Positions 20,196 through 29,104 of a stretch of DNA of 64,000 nt are shown one piece after another (positions within the stretch are counted from its first letter, which is position 1; each line of letters opens with the position of its first letter). Under the pieces are notes generated by a model. It was not told the origin of the DNA and ran no database searches. It worked only from the letters and a program-made list of their open reading frames with translations. Source of the DNA: Desulfogranum marinum (GTDB lineage Bacteria; Desulfobacterota; Desulfobulbia; Desulfobulbales; Desulfobulbaceae); NCBI RefSeq assembly GCF_016918565.1, contig NZ_JAFFQD010000004.1, positions 62,001 to 126,000 on the forward strand, read 5' to 3'. A program made the translations under genes and the position numbers.

Positions 20196-20639
20196 ATGGC
20201 AAAAAGGACACAGAATTGTGATGTGAAAGGCGGCCGGATTCGAGTTGTTTGCAGCCGATGTAAATCAATCAGGTATGTGCCGGTTTCATCCTCAACCCGT
20301 CGCAAACCGGTTCGCTGTAAATGCGGAAAAGTTACGAGCTATATCCTTAACCATCGTGGTTTTGTGAGAAAAGCCCTGAGTGGTCAGGCAATGGTAACTC
20401 TCGGCAGCCACAATGACTTGCGGGTGCGGCTGAGTGATATTTCTCTTGGAGGTATTGGCTTTGTTGTCAGGCCTGGTCAGACAAGAAGGATGCGCCTTAA
20501 CCAGGAAGTGACTTTGAAATACCGTTCCGCTTCTGGTGCGGCAATTCAACGAAAAGTTCGCTTGAAAAGTATAGCCGGGATGCGAGTGGGAGGTGAATTC
20601 ATTGACAGTCTGGCGCGCCTGAGCAGGCTTTCCTTTTAG
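20196..20639 (+). CDS. PilZ-domain protein with N-terminal zinc-ribbon-like region
   Basis: A 147-residue protein. The N-terminus has CSRC and CKCG pairs (residues about 19-45) that look like a small zinc ribbon. The C-terminal PilZ domain shows the RGFVRKALSG region (candidate RxxxR) and VRLSDISLGGIGFVV, the D/NxSxxG motif that binds cyclic di-GMP. The SD is GAGGAG, 4 bases before the ATG. It is divergent from the 973-residue sensor gene and may bind c-di-GMP made elsewhere. A direct regulatory partner is not visible. Confidence 0.82.
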   Translation: MAKRTQNCDVKGGRIRVVCSRCKSIRYVPVSSSTRRKPVRCKCGKVTSYILNHRGFVRKALSGQAMVTLGSHNDLRVRLSDISLGGIGFVVRPGQTRRMRLNQEVTLKYRSASGAAIQRKVRLKSIAGMRVGGEFIDSLARLSRLSF

Positions 20640-20687
20640 TCACGTCATTTTTTGCTGGATTATGATTTCCTTGGCTATGAAATATAG

Positions 20688-21275
20688 TTATCGTTGAATT
20701 TGCCGCAGTATCCAGCTGACGGCTTGCTGTAGGTCTTCCGCTGTATAGTCTGGTTGGATTTGTTGGTGGGGGCCGATATATTGCGCATCACCTCGCCCGT
20801 ATCCAGTAAGAACCAGTATTGAAGTAGCGCCCACGGCTTTACCGCAACGTATGTCCGACCACCTGTCACCCACAACAAAAGATGCCGGCAGGTCTATTTT
20901 CAGTTCCGTTGCTGCCTGTTCAAGAAGACCGGTCTTTGGTTTTCGGCAGTTACAGGCACGGCGATATTTTTCCTCTTTTGCTTCCGGATGGTGGGGGCAG
21001 ATATAGATGCCGTCCACATGGGCACCTGCATCTGCAAGTTGTTTTTCCATTTTTTGGTGTACCTGATCCAGGAGGGAGGCTGGAAAATACCCCCTGGCCA
21101 GACCTGACTGATTGGTAACCACGATTACCGGGATATGCAGCTCATTCAACCGGCGAATGGCCTCTCCAATACCTGGAAGAAGCTGAAATCTCGAAATATG
21201 ATTGATGTATCCCATCTGTTCATTGATGGTGCCGTCCCTGTCGAGGAAGACAGCCGGTCGTAATGTTTCAGTCAT
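20688..21275 (-). CDS. gmhB: D-glycero-beta-D-manno-heptose-1,7-bisphosphate 7-phosphatase
   Basis: A 195-residue HAD-family phosphatase for LPS heptose synthesis. The nucleophile motif is AVFLDRDGTINEQMGY. The second HAD motif is VVTNQSGLARGYF. A zinc-binding CPHHPEAKEEKYRRACNCRKP loop, diagnostic of GmhB, follows, and the late GDRWSDIRCG supplies the acidic motif. It overlaps the end of waaF by 8 bases on the same strand, so both act in making and adding heptose to the LPS inner core. Confidence 0.93.
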   Translation of the reverse strand: MTETLRPAVFLDRDGTINEQMGYINHISRFQLLPGIGEAIRRLNELHIPVIVVTNQSGLARGYFPASLLDQVHQKMEKQLADAGAHVDGIYICPHHPEAKEEKYRRACNCRKPKTGLLEQAATELKIDLPASFVVGDRWSDIRCGKAVGATSILVLTGYGRGDAQYIGPHQQIQPDYTAEDLQQAVSWILRQIQR

Positions 21276-22344
21276 GATGGTAAGCTTGTGTATGCAGCAA
21301 GTCGGTGACAGCTGTAAGAACTTCGTCTGGTGAAATTTCTCTTAAGCAACGCAGATGTTTTTCCGGACAGTGAGTCTGTTTACAGGGGCTGCAAGGCAAT
21401 GGCTTTCTAATAATTACACTGTTGTTTGAAAAAGGACCGGTGGCAATATGATCGGTTGACCCAAAAATAGCTGCAAGGGGGACCTTGAGCGCGGCTGCCA
21501 CATGCATGAGGCCGGAATCATTTGTGACAAAGGCATTGCATTGCTCTATCAGCGCCATGGCTTCTATCAGGTTTGTTTTTCCTGTGTAGTCCAGAATTTT
21601 GCTAGGATCCGGGACACTTTGTTTAATACACTGCGCTGCTTCGTTATCGGCTGCCGTACCAAATACAGCTATATAGGCCTCGTGATTACTACAGATAGCA
21701 CCTGCCAGATCAGCATATTTCTGAGCAGGCCACCTTTTTGCCGGTCCATAGGCTGCGCCCGGATTAAACCCGATAAGCGGAGAGGTTTCAATTTTGCCGT
21801 TGGTGATGGAAAGGAGTTTTTCCCTCGTGGCTTGCTGAACAGACTGTGGGATAAAGAGCTCAAGAGCGTCATCACCGGGATGCAGCCCTAACCCTTGGAC
21901 CATTTCCTGGTAATAATGCACTTGATGTTTTTTGTGTATGGCCGCACTTTTTCGCACCCCATGGGACAGAAGGAGACCTCGGGCATCGGTTGTATAGCCT
22001 CCACGGCAGGGAATGCGTGCCAGCGTTGTAATCAGGGCAGCTTCAAAAGCATTTTGCAACAGGATTGCACAATCAAAATTGTAGGCGTTGAGTTCCCTCG
22101 CTAGATGCCATTTCCCGGCAAGCCCCTGATGACGACCTTTTTTGTCGTAGGTAATGATGGTATCTACTCGTGGACTGCAGCGGAAGATATCACTTACCCA
22201 GGGAAGGACAAGGATCGAAATTTCGCTGTCAGGAAAGTTCTCGCGTATCGTCCGTACCGCAGGAGTGGTCATAACCGCATCACCAATCCAGTTGGTCGAA
22301 CGAATAAGAATTTTACCGGGATTTTTGGGGAGAGAACGTTTCAA
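21268..22344 (-). CDS. waaF: Lipopolysaccharide heptosyltransferase II (WaaF-like)
   Basis: A 358-residue GT9-family glycosyltransferase. The opening KILIRSTNWIGDAVMTTPAV is characteristic of WaaF. GFNPGAAYGPAKRWP binds the ADP-heptose, and FVTNDSGLMHVAAALKVPLAAIFGSTD is the C-terminal family signature. The SPCKQTHCPEKHLRCLREI tail is typical of heptosyltransferase II. It is followed by gmhB with an overlap and preceded by the YcaO-TPR gene with a 3-base gap, so all three are likely one transcript. Confidence 0.92.
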   Translation of the reverse strand: MKRSLPKNPGKILIRSTNWIGDAVMTTPAVRTIRENFPDSEISILVLPWVSDIFRCSPRVDTIITYDKKGRHQGLAGKWHLARELNAYNFDCAILLQNAFEAALITTLARIPCRGGYTTDARGLLLSHGVRKSAAIHKKHQVHYYQEMVQGLGLHPGDDALELFIPQSVQQATREKLLSITNGKIETSPLIGFNPGAAYGPAKRWPAQKYADLAGAICSNHEAYIAVFGTAADNEAAQCIKQSVPDPSKILDYTGKTNLIEAMALIEQCNAFVTNDSGLMHVAAALKVPLAAIFGSTDHIATGPFSNNSVIIRKPLPCSPCKQTHCPEKHLRCLREISPDEVLTAVTDLLHTQAYHHD

Positions 22345-22347
22345 GGA

Positions 22348-24102
22348 TTAAGCCTCTTTTGATTCCTGAAGCAGTTTTTCCAGTCGTTGCATTGCAAACT
22401 CGATGCTTGGATCCTGGCCAAGCGCAACCTGGTATTGTTCTATTGCTTCTTCGCGCTGTCCTGTTTTTTCTAAATTGAGGGCCAGATTGGCATAATCAAT
22501 GGCCGACACTGGATTGAGCGCCACTGCCCGACGAAAATGATGAACAGCCTGATCATACTGGTCACACTTGTAGTGACAGACACCCATAATATTATGCATA
22601 TCAGGTCGTTCTTCATCTGCAGCTAGTCCCTTTCTCAATGCTTCTATGGCTTCTGCATAAAGCCCCATATCACGCAAGCAGCTCCCTTTGTACGAATAGA
22701 TATAAGGAATATCCTCTTCATTGGGATCGAGTTCCAGTGCCTGGTTAAAGTTGTCAAGCGCCTGGATGAGGTCACCATTATTATAGGCATCCCTGCCCCG
22801 ATAAAACTTGAGGTAATAGGCCGTTGGCAGCACCTGCTCCATCGAGATAAGTTTATCTGTCAGATCCTGTGCTTCCAGCAGCTGTGACGCAAGTTTAGCT
22901 GCAAACATTGCCCCATTCCCTCCCATGGCTCTTTCACGAAAATGAGCTCCGGGAATGATGGTATACAATGCCGGTATATCCAGCTCCGGATGGGTGGTGT
23001 CTATGACGTAGATATCTGTATCCATTTTCCGGACTGCAGCAATACAATTTTTAATTTCCTGGTACATATCAGAATCATCAACATCTGCTATGTCGGCAAG
23101 GTCAATTTGTTTACTGCCCTTAAGTACGTGTTCAACTTCCTCAAGCTGAAGCGGCTTAGGGAGACCACTGGCCACGTAGTTTGAATTACTGTTAAAGTCT
23201 CCCGCCAATTGAGCAACTTCGGTTAGGGCCCGTATTACCGCTTTGGTGGCATCCGGCGTTGTTCCTGCGGTATAGACAATCTCGCTTTTTTCCGGAAATG
23301 TTTGCGGATCCCATGCCAGTGCCCCGATAGTCGGAATACCTGTGTCCAAAGAGAAATCGTTGAGACGGAGTTCAATGTTATTGGCCTTGAATTTTTCAAT
23401 CAGATTTACCGCTACCGGGTCATGGATTGAGTCGAGGTCTATGGAAGGCGTTGAAACGTGATCCTTGGTTATGATGGCACAGACGTGTCGTTCTATGATT
23501 TCACAAATGCCCTGCATTACGGCTTCTTCGTACGTGTTACCCGCAGAAGGCCCGTTAAATTCGTTTATCGCATAAAACCAGCTGAACGGGATCAAAATTG
23601 ATTCCATGTCAGAGAGACGGGTTGCCCAGGTCCAGAGCATGGGAAGACCTGTGAGCAGTTCTCTCAGGGCTTCATGGTCCAGCGTTTCATCATGTACGGA
23701 CTTGAGCAAGATGGGCAGCGGTAGTACCGCGTGGCCGGCATCTTCCATGGTTTTGTAGTCGCCAACCAGGAAGTTCTCAGCGTTTTGCACAAAGCTGAAA
23801 AAAGAGAATCTTTCGCCGAGTTCCATACATGCGCTTGCCCGCGATTGTTCCGGCGTCGATCCTTTACCCATCTGTTTTTTGTTGCCGATCATCTTTTCGG
23901 CATCCGTGCCGCAAACGCTGAAGTAAACAGGAATATCCAACCGTCCGTTGTCTATTCGTTTGACCTCTTTTAAGATGTCGAGCTTGGTGGCTTTCAGTCG
24001 TTGGTGAAAGCGGTGTACTGTTTCGGTCGGAGAGCACGCCTTATCCTGGTCATAGGTGTATTTTTTTCTACATGATTGCAGAGAAAGTCTTTTCATAGTC
24101 AT
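22348..24102 (-). CDS. YcaO-domain protein with C-terminal TPR repeats
   Basis: A 584-residue protein. Residues about 60-400 form a YcaO domain with the ATP-binding elements GKGSTPEQSRASACMELGERFS and a second ICEIIERH motif. Residues about 425-580 contain at least four TPR units (for example AYNNGDLIQALDNFNQALELDPN and AVHHFRRAVALNPVSAIDYANLA). YcaO enzymes activate amide backbones with ATP to make azolines or thioamides. The E. coli member has an undefined role linked to RimO. No substrate peptide or partner dehydrogenase is nearby. Codons continue into waaF after 3 bases. No clear Shine-Dalgarno precedes the ATG at 24102, and a second Met lies two codons later. Confidence 0.88.
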   Translation of the reverse strand: MTMKRLSLQSCRKKYTYDQDKACSPTETVHRFHQRLKATKLDILKEVKRIDNGRLDIPVYFSVCGTDAEKMIGNKKQMGKGSTPEQSRASACMELGERFSFFSFVQNAENFLVGDYKTMEDAGHAVLPLPILLKSVHDETLDHEALRELLTGLPMLWTWATRLSDMESILIPFSWFYAINEFNGPSAGNTYEEAVMQGICEIIERHVCAIITKDHVSTPSIDLDSIHDPVAVNLIEKFKANNIELRLNDFSLDTGIPTIGALAWDPQTFPEKSEIVYTAGTTPDATKAVIRALTEVAQLAGDFNSNSNYVASGLPKPLQLEEVEHVLKGSKQIDLADIADVDDSDMYQEIKNCIAAVRKMDTDIYVIDTTHPELDIPALYTIIPGAHFRERAMGGNGAMFAAKLASQLLEAQDLTDKLISMEQVLPTAYYLKFYRGRDAYNNGDLIQALDNFNQALELDPNEEDIPYIYSYKGSCLRDMGLYAEAIEALRKGLAADEERPDMHNIMGVCHYKCDQYDQAVHHFRRAVALNPVSAIDYANLALNLEKTGQREEAIEQYQVALGQDPSIEFAMQRLEKLLQESKEA

Positions 24103-24169
24103 GAGTTTTTAAAAATGTTATTCGATAAGGAGATAGGCGGGTGATGGTGTTTGCGGGAAATAACGTTTT

Positions 24170-25384
24170 TTATGCGTTTAAAAGGTCTGCCCACCGGAGC
24201 GCTTCAAAATATAAATTGACCATTTCTTCAGGAGTAACGCCAATTAAGGCCAGTTGTTTTACACACGTGTTAATATTACCGTGTTCATAGGCTTCAACCG
24301 CGAGCAGAAAAGGCGCTAGCGGTCCTTCCCTTTCGCCGAGGGCCTTGTTCAAGTCTTTTGCCAGTGACATTTTAGCCAAGAGCTCCTGCATGGGCATGTT
24401 TAACATCGCATCAAGCATGGAAAACAGGCCTACCAGAAAAAGCTGTGATTCGTCATACCCTCCACTGCTTTTTTGGGCAAGTAATTTACACAACTGGGCC
24501 CGAATAATAGAGTGCTTTGTAAGTTCGGGAATCTTCTCCACTGCTAATTCAGAAGCAACTGCCAGGCACACAAATTGACAGGTTCCAGCTTCTCCAAGAT
24601 AGGCCAGGGCGTGACGAATGGATTTAACCTTAGATACCAGTGAATAGTACGCCGAGTTTATATACCGCAACAGTTTATAGGAAAGCGCGACATCAGGGGC
24701 AATCATTCTTTCAACACGGGAAAAGCTGAAATCAGCCCGATTAACTTCTGCGATAAGTGCCAGCAATGTTACCTTGGTTACATCGAGTTTTTGTTTTTTT
24801 ATTATTTCAGGTTTGCTGAAGAAAAAACCTTGAAAATAATCAAAGCCCATATCATGACATTGTTCAAACTCCTCATGACTTTCAATCTTTTCTGCCAGTA
24901 GCTCCAAAGGGTGATGGGGAGTAAAATATTTGAGTTTGTCGCGGATTTTTTCAACGGAAATGGCTTGGCAATCTATTTTGACAATATCAACAAGATCAAG
25001 CAAAGGAGCATGGGCGAAATCAAAGATATAGTCGTCCAGCGCCAATAGGTATCCTGCTGTTTTCAAAGCCTTACAGGCTGCTAGTACGGCATCGTTAGGT
25101 GCTACGTCCTCAAGGATTTCAACTATGCAATGCTCTTTTGGGAGCTGGGAAGGGGTGCCTGCCAAAAGATGTTTTTCGGTAAAATTAATAAGCGCTTTTT
25201 TGCCGTTGGTTACCCCTTCCAGACCAATGTTGAACAGAGTATGTGCAAGTACTGTGCTCGTTGCAACTTCCCCATCTGTCTTTTGCGGGAAATAGTTATT
25301 TACGTCGCCTCTGTATAAAATCTCGTACCCATAGAGCTGTTTTTTACGGTTAAAGATTGGTTGTCGCGCCAGGTAAATATCCAT
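24170..25384 (-). CDS. EAL-HDOD signalling protein (YuxH/CdgJ type)
   Basis: A 404-residue protein starting MDIYLARQPIFNRKKQLYGYEILYRG, the standard opening of EAL-HDOD proteins. The EAL half (1-200) keeps several acidic positions (VEILEDV, LALDDYIFDFA, VKIDCQAIS, LLAEKIES), so activity is not excluded, though the family is often inactive. The HDOD half (about 200-400) holds SYKLLRYINSAYYSL and the SIRHALAYLG helix. It begins at the ATG overlapping the tsaE stop (TAATG). Upstream in-frame codons inside tsaE are disregarded. It may respond to or hydrolyse cyclic di-GMP and link it to a protein-protein output. Confidence 0.88.
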   Translation of the reverse strand: MDIYLARQPIFNRKKQLYGYEILYRGDVNNYFPQKTDGEVATSTVLAHTLFNIGLEGVTNGKKALINFTEKHLLAGTPSQLPKEHCIVEILEDVAPNDAVLAACKALKTAGYLLALDDYIFDFAHAPLLDLVDIVKIDCQAISVEKIRDKLKYFTPHHPLELLAEKIESHEEFEQCHDMGFDYFQGFFFSKPEIIKKQKLDVTKVTLLALIAEVNRADFSFSRVERMIAPDVALSYKLLRYINSAYYSLVSKVKSIRHALAYLGEAGTCQFVCLAVASELAVEKIPELTKHSIIRAQLCKLLAQKSSGGYDESQLFLVGLFSMLDAMLNMPMQELLAKMSLAKDLNKALGEREGPLAPFLLAVEAYEHGNINTCVKQLALIGVTPEEMVNLYFEALRWADLLNA

Positions 25385-25890
25385 TATGCAATTTGCTGGT
25401 TCATTTGATCGACGATGCTGATGAGTTTGGAATGTCGTTTCTTCCAACTTGGCCCACAGGCAGTAAGGGTGAGGGTGCGGTGTTCACTATCCGGGATGTT
25501 GATTTCAATCAGGAGATAGTTGTCCGGCTTTTCCGTACCTAGTCTTTCCGGCCATTCAATCAGGCAGAGCCCGTGGTGCTCAAGGTAATCGAGTAATCCT
25601 GCGGCCTCTACGTCATCTTCGTCTGTCAGTCGGTAGAGATCCATGTGAAAAACCTGCAGCGTTCCGGAATATTCATGCAGTAGGGAAAAAGATGGGCTGG
25701 ATACATATTGATCATTTCCAATTTCAAGATTGCCGGCGATGAACTGTACGAAAGTAGTCTTCCCTGCACCTAATCCCCCTTCCAATAAAAGCGTATCTCC
25801 CGGTTCAAACAAAGCGGATAATTTTTGAGCAAAGAATTTCAGCTGCCTGAGCGTAATTGGCTGTGTGCGTATGGGATAGGCTGATGACAA
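25384..25890 (-). CDS. tsaE: tRNA threonylcarbamoyladenosine biosynthesis ATPase TsaE
   Basis: A 168-residue P-loop protein of the YjeE family, needed for t6A modification of tRNA together with TsaB, TsaC and TsaD. The Walker A is LEGGLGAGKTTFVQF. VSSPSFSLLHEY is the switch region, and LYRL followed by LIEWPERLG matches the family. A TTG start is used because no ATG or GTG is available in the right place. No clear Shine-Dalgarno is seen. tsaC is also in this window (41931-42554) but in a different transcript. Its stop overlaps the start of the EAL-HDOD gene. Confidence 0.9.
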   Translation of the reverse strand: MSSAYPIRTQPITLRQLKFFAQKLSALFEPGDTLLLEGGLGAGKTTFVQFIAGNLEIGNDQYVSSPSFSLLHEYSGTLQVFHMDLYRLTDEDDVEAAGLLDYLEHHGLCLIEWPERLGTEKPDNYLLIEINIPDSEHRTLTLTACGPSWKKRHSKLISIVDQMNQQIA

Positions 25891-26245
25891 GGTAATTGTG
25901 AAAAATAATTGTAAAGGTGGTTAATGAATTAGCAGGAATGGTTGCACCAAAACCTGCTATTACTCTCTTGAGGAGATTGTAGGAGCTTTGACAGGTCTGA
26001 GCAAGTTTTAACTTTTCAGGTGGTTGATTAAAACGGTTTTCAAATGCTGTAAGTTTGGCATCGGAAGTTGGATAATGTAAGCAAAGAGCTTGGTTTATCG
26101 TAAAAATAGAAAGCCAAGGAATTTCCTCAACTGTAAACAATGTGTAAATATTTTTTTTTCAGGTTGTAAAAGTTTCCACGATCACCTTTATAATAGATCT
26201 AGGAATATCTTCTTATGAAACGTTCAGCTGCTGTAAATGGATTTG

Positions 26246-26410
26246 TAACTGCTCATCAGTACCCCAGTTCTTCACGATCTTTCCGCCCAGAATGCCGATG
26301 TATCGAAGTCGGGGCTTATCTGCTGATCAATCTGCTGATGAACATTTGGAGCACTGCTGATCAGGTACAGTTCGGGGTAGATTGACAATTTGTAAATCTT
26401 CGCTGAATTC
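26246..26410 (+). repeat. Interspersed repeat family B, copy 1
   Basis: The left end TAACTGCTCATCAGTA and right end ACTGCTGATCAGGTA (to 26367) are imperfect inverted repeats. A further shared tail, TTCGGGGTAGATTGAC to CTTCGCTGAATTC, extends to 26410. Family hallmarks are AACATTTGGAGCACTGCTGA and GATGTATCGAAGTCGGGGC. Copies are at 46343-46509 (reverse) and 60759-60904. The element ends about 45 bases before the GTG of the LOR/SDH gene. The preceding stretch 25891-26245 has no gene I can support. Confidence 0.8.
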
Positions 26411-26454
26411 AAGTTACGTGAATTTTTCCGTTCCTATTAGATACGAGGTGAGAC

Positions 26455-27570
26455 GTGAACTTCACATTACCAACTTATACACCGCCTGATTTTACCTCTC
26501 CCCTTCTTGCTACTGCGCCGATCGTGACCTTCGATAAAGTTAAAAAGGACGGCGTAGCACCAACAAACTATCATGCAACAACTATCTTTCCTGAATATTT
26601 CAAGCTCGATATTGATAAATGGGAACTTGTTGCTCAATCCCGAATGGACAGTGTTGTGGTGTATACAACTGATGGGAGATTGGACGTCAGGGAATTTAGA
26701 AGATTAAAAAAAGGTGATTGTGTTGTTGTGGGTCGATCTGTGAATGGCGAAGAAGGCATCTATGTTCATACCCAAGGTTTTCATTTCCCTGAAGAGGAAC
26801 GTGGTAAGTTCTCATTTCGATCAAGTCGAAGCAGGGAAACAGCGTTTAGTATAGATTATGACCAGCTTTACGGCTTACTTGAGCATGATAGAAGAGAAGG
26901 ACGGATTATTTGGGTGGTTGGCCCTGCGGTTGTCTTTGACCATGATGCCCGGGAGGCCTTTGCAAAACTGATCAGACAGGGCTATGTACATGCTCTTTTA
27001 GCTGGTAACGCCATGGCAACCCATGATATTGAAGCAACTTTTTTTGGGACGGCATTAGGCCAGCAACTGTACCATCAAGCAACTATTGCCTCTGGGCATT
27101 ATCATCATCTTGATGCTATCAATACTATAAAGGCTGTAGGCAGCATTGAGCAGGCTGTAGAAAATGGGGTACTGAAAGAAGGGGTAATGCATAGCCTTGT
27201 AACTAATCATGTCCCTTATGTGCTTGCTGGGTCCATTCGTGATGACGGTCCACTGCCGGGTGTTATTGGTGATGTGTATGAGGCACAAGACAGAATGCGC
27301 GCTCACACGCGACAGGCTACTACCGTCATTGGGCTGGCAACCCAACTGCATACGATTGCCAGTGGCAACATGACCCCTTCCTATAGTTTTGACAAACAAG
27401 GAAATGTGCGTCCGGTGTATTTTTACCTGGTCGATATGAGCGAATTCGCTGTGAATAAACTTGCTGATCGCGGCTCCCTCATAGCCCGGTCGATCCTTAC
27501 CAATGTACAGGATTTTATTGTTACACTACAAAGAGGGTTGAAAAAAAGAGCTTCGACCTCTCCCGAATGA
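26455..27570 (+). CDS. LOR/SDH (TIGR00300-type) protein, possible ornithine cyclodeaminase
   Basis: A 371-residue protein with the recognisable opening ATTIFPEYFKLD...SRMDSVVVY and REFRRLKKGDCVVVGR. The second half is the family core: IIWVVGPAVVFDHDAREA, LLAGNAMATHDIEA, SGHYHHLDAIN, VLAGSIRDDGPLPGVIGDVYEAQD, TVIGLATQLHTIASGNMTPSY and DMSEFAVNKLADRG. Proteins of this family occur in archaea and as the C-terminal part of cyanobacterial AgrE, and have been linked to ornithine cyclodeamination to proline. The role here is inferred from that. It starts at GTG with GAGGTGAG upstream. It is a single gene, convergent with rlmH. Confidence 0.78.
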   Translation: MNFTLPTYTPPDFTSPLLATAPIVTFDKVKKDGVAPTNYHATTIFPEYFKLDIDKWELVAQSRMDSVVVYTTDGRLDVREFRRLKKGDCVVVGRSVNGEEGIYVHTQGFHFPEEERGKFSFRSSRSRETAFSIDYDQLYGLLEHDRREGRIIWVVGPAVVFDHDAREAFAKLIRQGYVHALLAGNAMATHDIEATFFGTALGQQLYHQATIASGHYHHLDAINTIKAVGSIEQAVENGVLKEGVMHSLVTNHVPYVLAGSIRDDGPLPGVIGDVYEAQDRMRAHTRQATTVIGLATQLHTIASGNMTPSYSFDKQGNVRPVYFYLVDMSEFAVNKLADRGSLIARSILTNVQDFIVTLQRGLKKRASTSPE

Positions 27571-27573
27571 TTT

Positions 27574-28047
27574 TCACTTATGATATTTATGGCCGGCTTG
27601 GATAGTACATGCTCGATACAGTTGCTCGAGCAGCAGCATGCGGGTCATTTCGTGGGTAAAAGTCATCTTTGAGAGAGAAAGCACATGGTCGGCACGGGTA
27701 AGGACGGATTGGTGTAAGCCTAGGTGACCACCAATAAGAAAGGCTGCCGTGTCAACACCTCTATCCTGCCAGCGACCAAGAAGGGTTGCGAGCCCTTCTG
27801 AATCAACCATCTTTCCATAAGGATCCAGAGCGATGACTATTCCTTGTTTACATTGGTCAATTTTGCCCAGTAACTGCTCTGCCTCAAAAAGCTTTATTTT
27901 ATCATCAGGTGTTTTTCCGGCTGCCTTTTCTTTAAGGACAGGGGTCTCAACCTGAGCAAAGTGACTGAGCCGATCAGCATAGTCACGGATCCCCTCATCG
28001 AGATACCCCTTTTTTGTTTTTCCCAAAAAGGGAAGCACAAATCTCAT
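27574..28047 (-). CDS. rlmH: 23S rRNA pseudouridine methyltransferase RlmH
   Basis: A 157-residue SPOUT-fold methyltransferase that methylates pseudouridine 1915 of 23S rRNA. The knot region shows VIALDPYGK, FLIGGHLGLHQSV (SAM loop) and LSLSKMTFTHEMTRMLLLEQLYRA, ending in the canonical GHKYHK. The length is standard. Its ATG overlaps the stop of the YkgJ-like gene by 4 bases (ATGA), so it is the downstream member of a yqgE-ykgJ-rlmH run. Confidence 0.95.
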   Translation of the reverse strand: MRFVLPFLGKTKKGYLDEGIRDYADRLSHFAQVETPVLKEKAAGKTPDDKIKLFEAEQLLGKIDQCKQGIVIALDPYGKMVDSEGLATLLGRWQDRGVDTAAFLIGGHLGLHQSVLTRADHVLSLSKMTFTHEMTRMLLLEQLYRACTIQAGHKYHK

Positions 28048-28472
28048 GGCTGATCATCTTGTTTTTTGTTCTCCAGAATAGCCTTCAATTGAATACAAAA
28101 TTCCTCATAGCTTAACTCGCGGTTAAGCCCTGGACATGACTCAACGATAGTTGTGTAGTTATTTTTGTCAAAAAGCATGCTGGGGTGCAGTGGCCATTCA
28201 CGACAACGTTCCGGTCTGCCCTCGTGAACAGAGCAACCCATGAGTTCGGAATCATAAAAAATGCAGTGCCCGTCAACAACCTTCATCTGCACCACATTGT
28301 CTGTGATGCGCCAGTATGTCTCTTTAACCTCCTCCAGTGACATATCAAGTGCTGCAACCATACGCTGCTGGTCAAATGGGGTTAAAGAGACTGTTGTTTC
28401 ACCATGGCAGCAAAAGCCGCATCTAGTACACTGAAAAATAGTTTCTGAGGTATTTATATTGTGTTTTTGCAT
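28044..28472 (-). CDS. YkgJ-family cysteine cluster protein
   Basis: A 142-residue protein with an N-terminal FQCTRCGFCCHG cluster and later CSVHEGRPERCREWP and ESCPGL cysteines. This arrangement defines the YkgJ/UPF0153 family, putative zinc or iron-sulfur binding proteins of unknown activity. I prefer the ATG at 28472. The frame stays open to a GTG at 28505, but no start has a convincing Shine-Dalgarno. It overlaps rlmH by 4 bases. Confidence 0.82.
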   Translation of the reverse strand: MQKHNINTSETIFQCTRCGFCCHGETTVSLTPFDQQRMVAALDMSLEEVKETYWRITDNVVQMKVVDGHCIFYDSELMGCSVHEGRPERCREWPLHPSMLFDKNNYTTIVESCPGLNRELSYEEFCIQLKAILENKKQDDQP

Positions 28473-28535
28473 AATTGTAAAAAAAGAGCACTGGTGGCAA
28501 AGCACAGCGCCGTGGAGGAAAGTGTATGTGTTGTT

Positions 28536-29087
28536 TCAGGCAGAACCTATGGTATCACCCAGCATGGAAATGTCGATACCTAAACGCGCGGCAGCTTTTT
28601 TCCATTTTTTTTCATCAGGTGTGTGAAAAATTACGTCAATATGGCCTGGTACGGTTAACCAGCTATTATCAAGCAGTTCTGTTTCCAGTTGCCCTGCTCC
28701 CCAGCCGGCATAGCCCAGCAAAAAAAGATATTCCTGAGGACCCTTGCCAAGGCTTATGTCTTCCAGCAAGCGCGTATCACGGGAAAGAGAGACCTCTGGA
28801 GTAACTGCCAGCGAAAAAGGGTCTTCTTTGGTGGAACGATATAAAATAAATCCAGCATCCATCTCAACCGGTCCGCCGATGTACACCGACGGTAAAGGTC
28901 CTTCTGGGATAGGTAGATTGGCTCCATGAAACACTTCCAGGAGGCTAATTTCATCGTTGGGGTTGTTGATCACGAGTCCCATCGCCCCTTCTTCATTATG
29001 GGCGCACATGTATATGACCTGTTTTTTGAAACGAGGGTCAGGCATCTGCGGAGTGGATATGAGAAAATGACCAGCTAGACTTTCCAT
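28536..29087 (-). CDS. yqgE: YqgE/AlgH family protein
   Basis: A 183-residue member of the YqgE/AlgH (DUF179) family. LAGHFLISTPQMPDPRFKKQVIYMCAHNEEGAMGLVINNP is the typical N-terminus and LFLLGYAGWGAGQLETEL the typical C-terminal core. AlgH was named for a regulatory role in alginate synthesis in Pseudomonas, but the biochemical function is unknown. It heads the run with the YkgJ-like gene and rlmH, separated by 63 bases. Confidence 0.93.
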   Translation of the reverse strand: MESLAGHFLISTPQMPDPRFKKQVIYMCAHNEEGAMGLVINNPNDEISLLEVFHGANLPIPEGPLPSVYIGGPVEMDAGFILYRSTKEDPFSLAVTPEVSLSRDTRLLEDISLGKGPQEYLFLLGYAGWGAGQLETELLDNSWLTVPGHIDVIFHTPDEKKWKKAAARLGIDISMLGDTIGSA

Positions 29088-29104
29088 GATATCTCTGTTT
29101 AAGG

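Noticed and set aside
25805-26140. 111-codon minus-strand frame before tsaE
   Set aside because: It overlaps tsaE by 86 bases, has no Shine-Dalgarno that I can support and no recognised motif.
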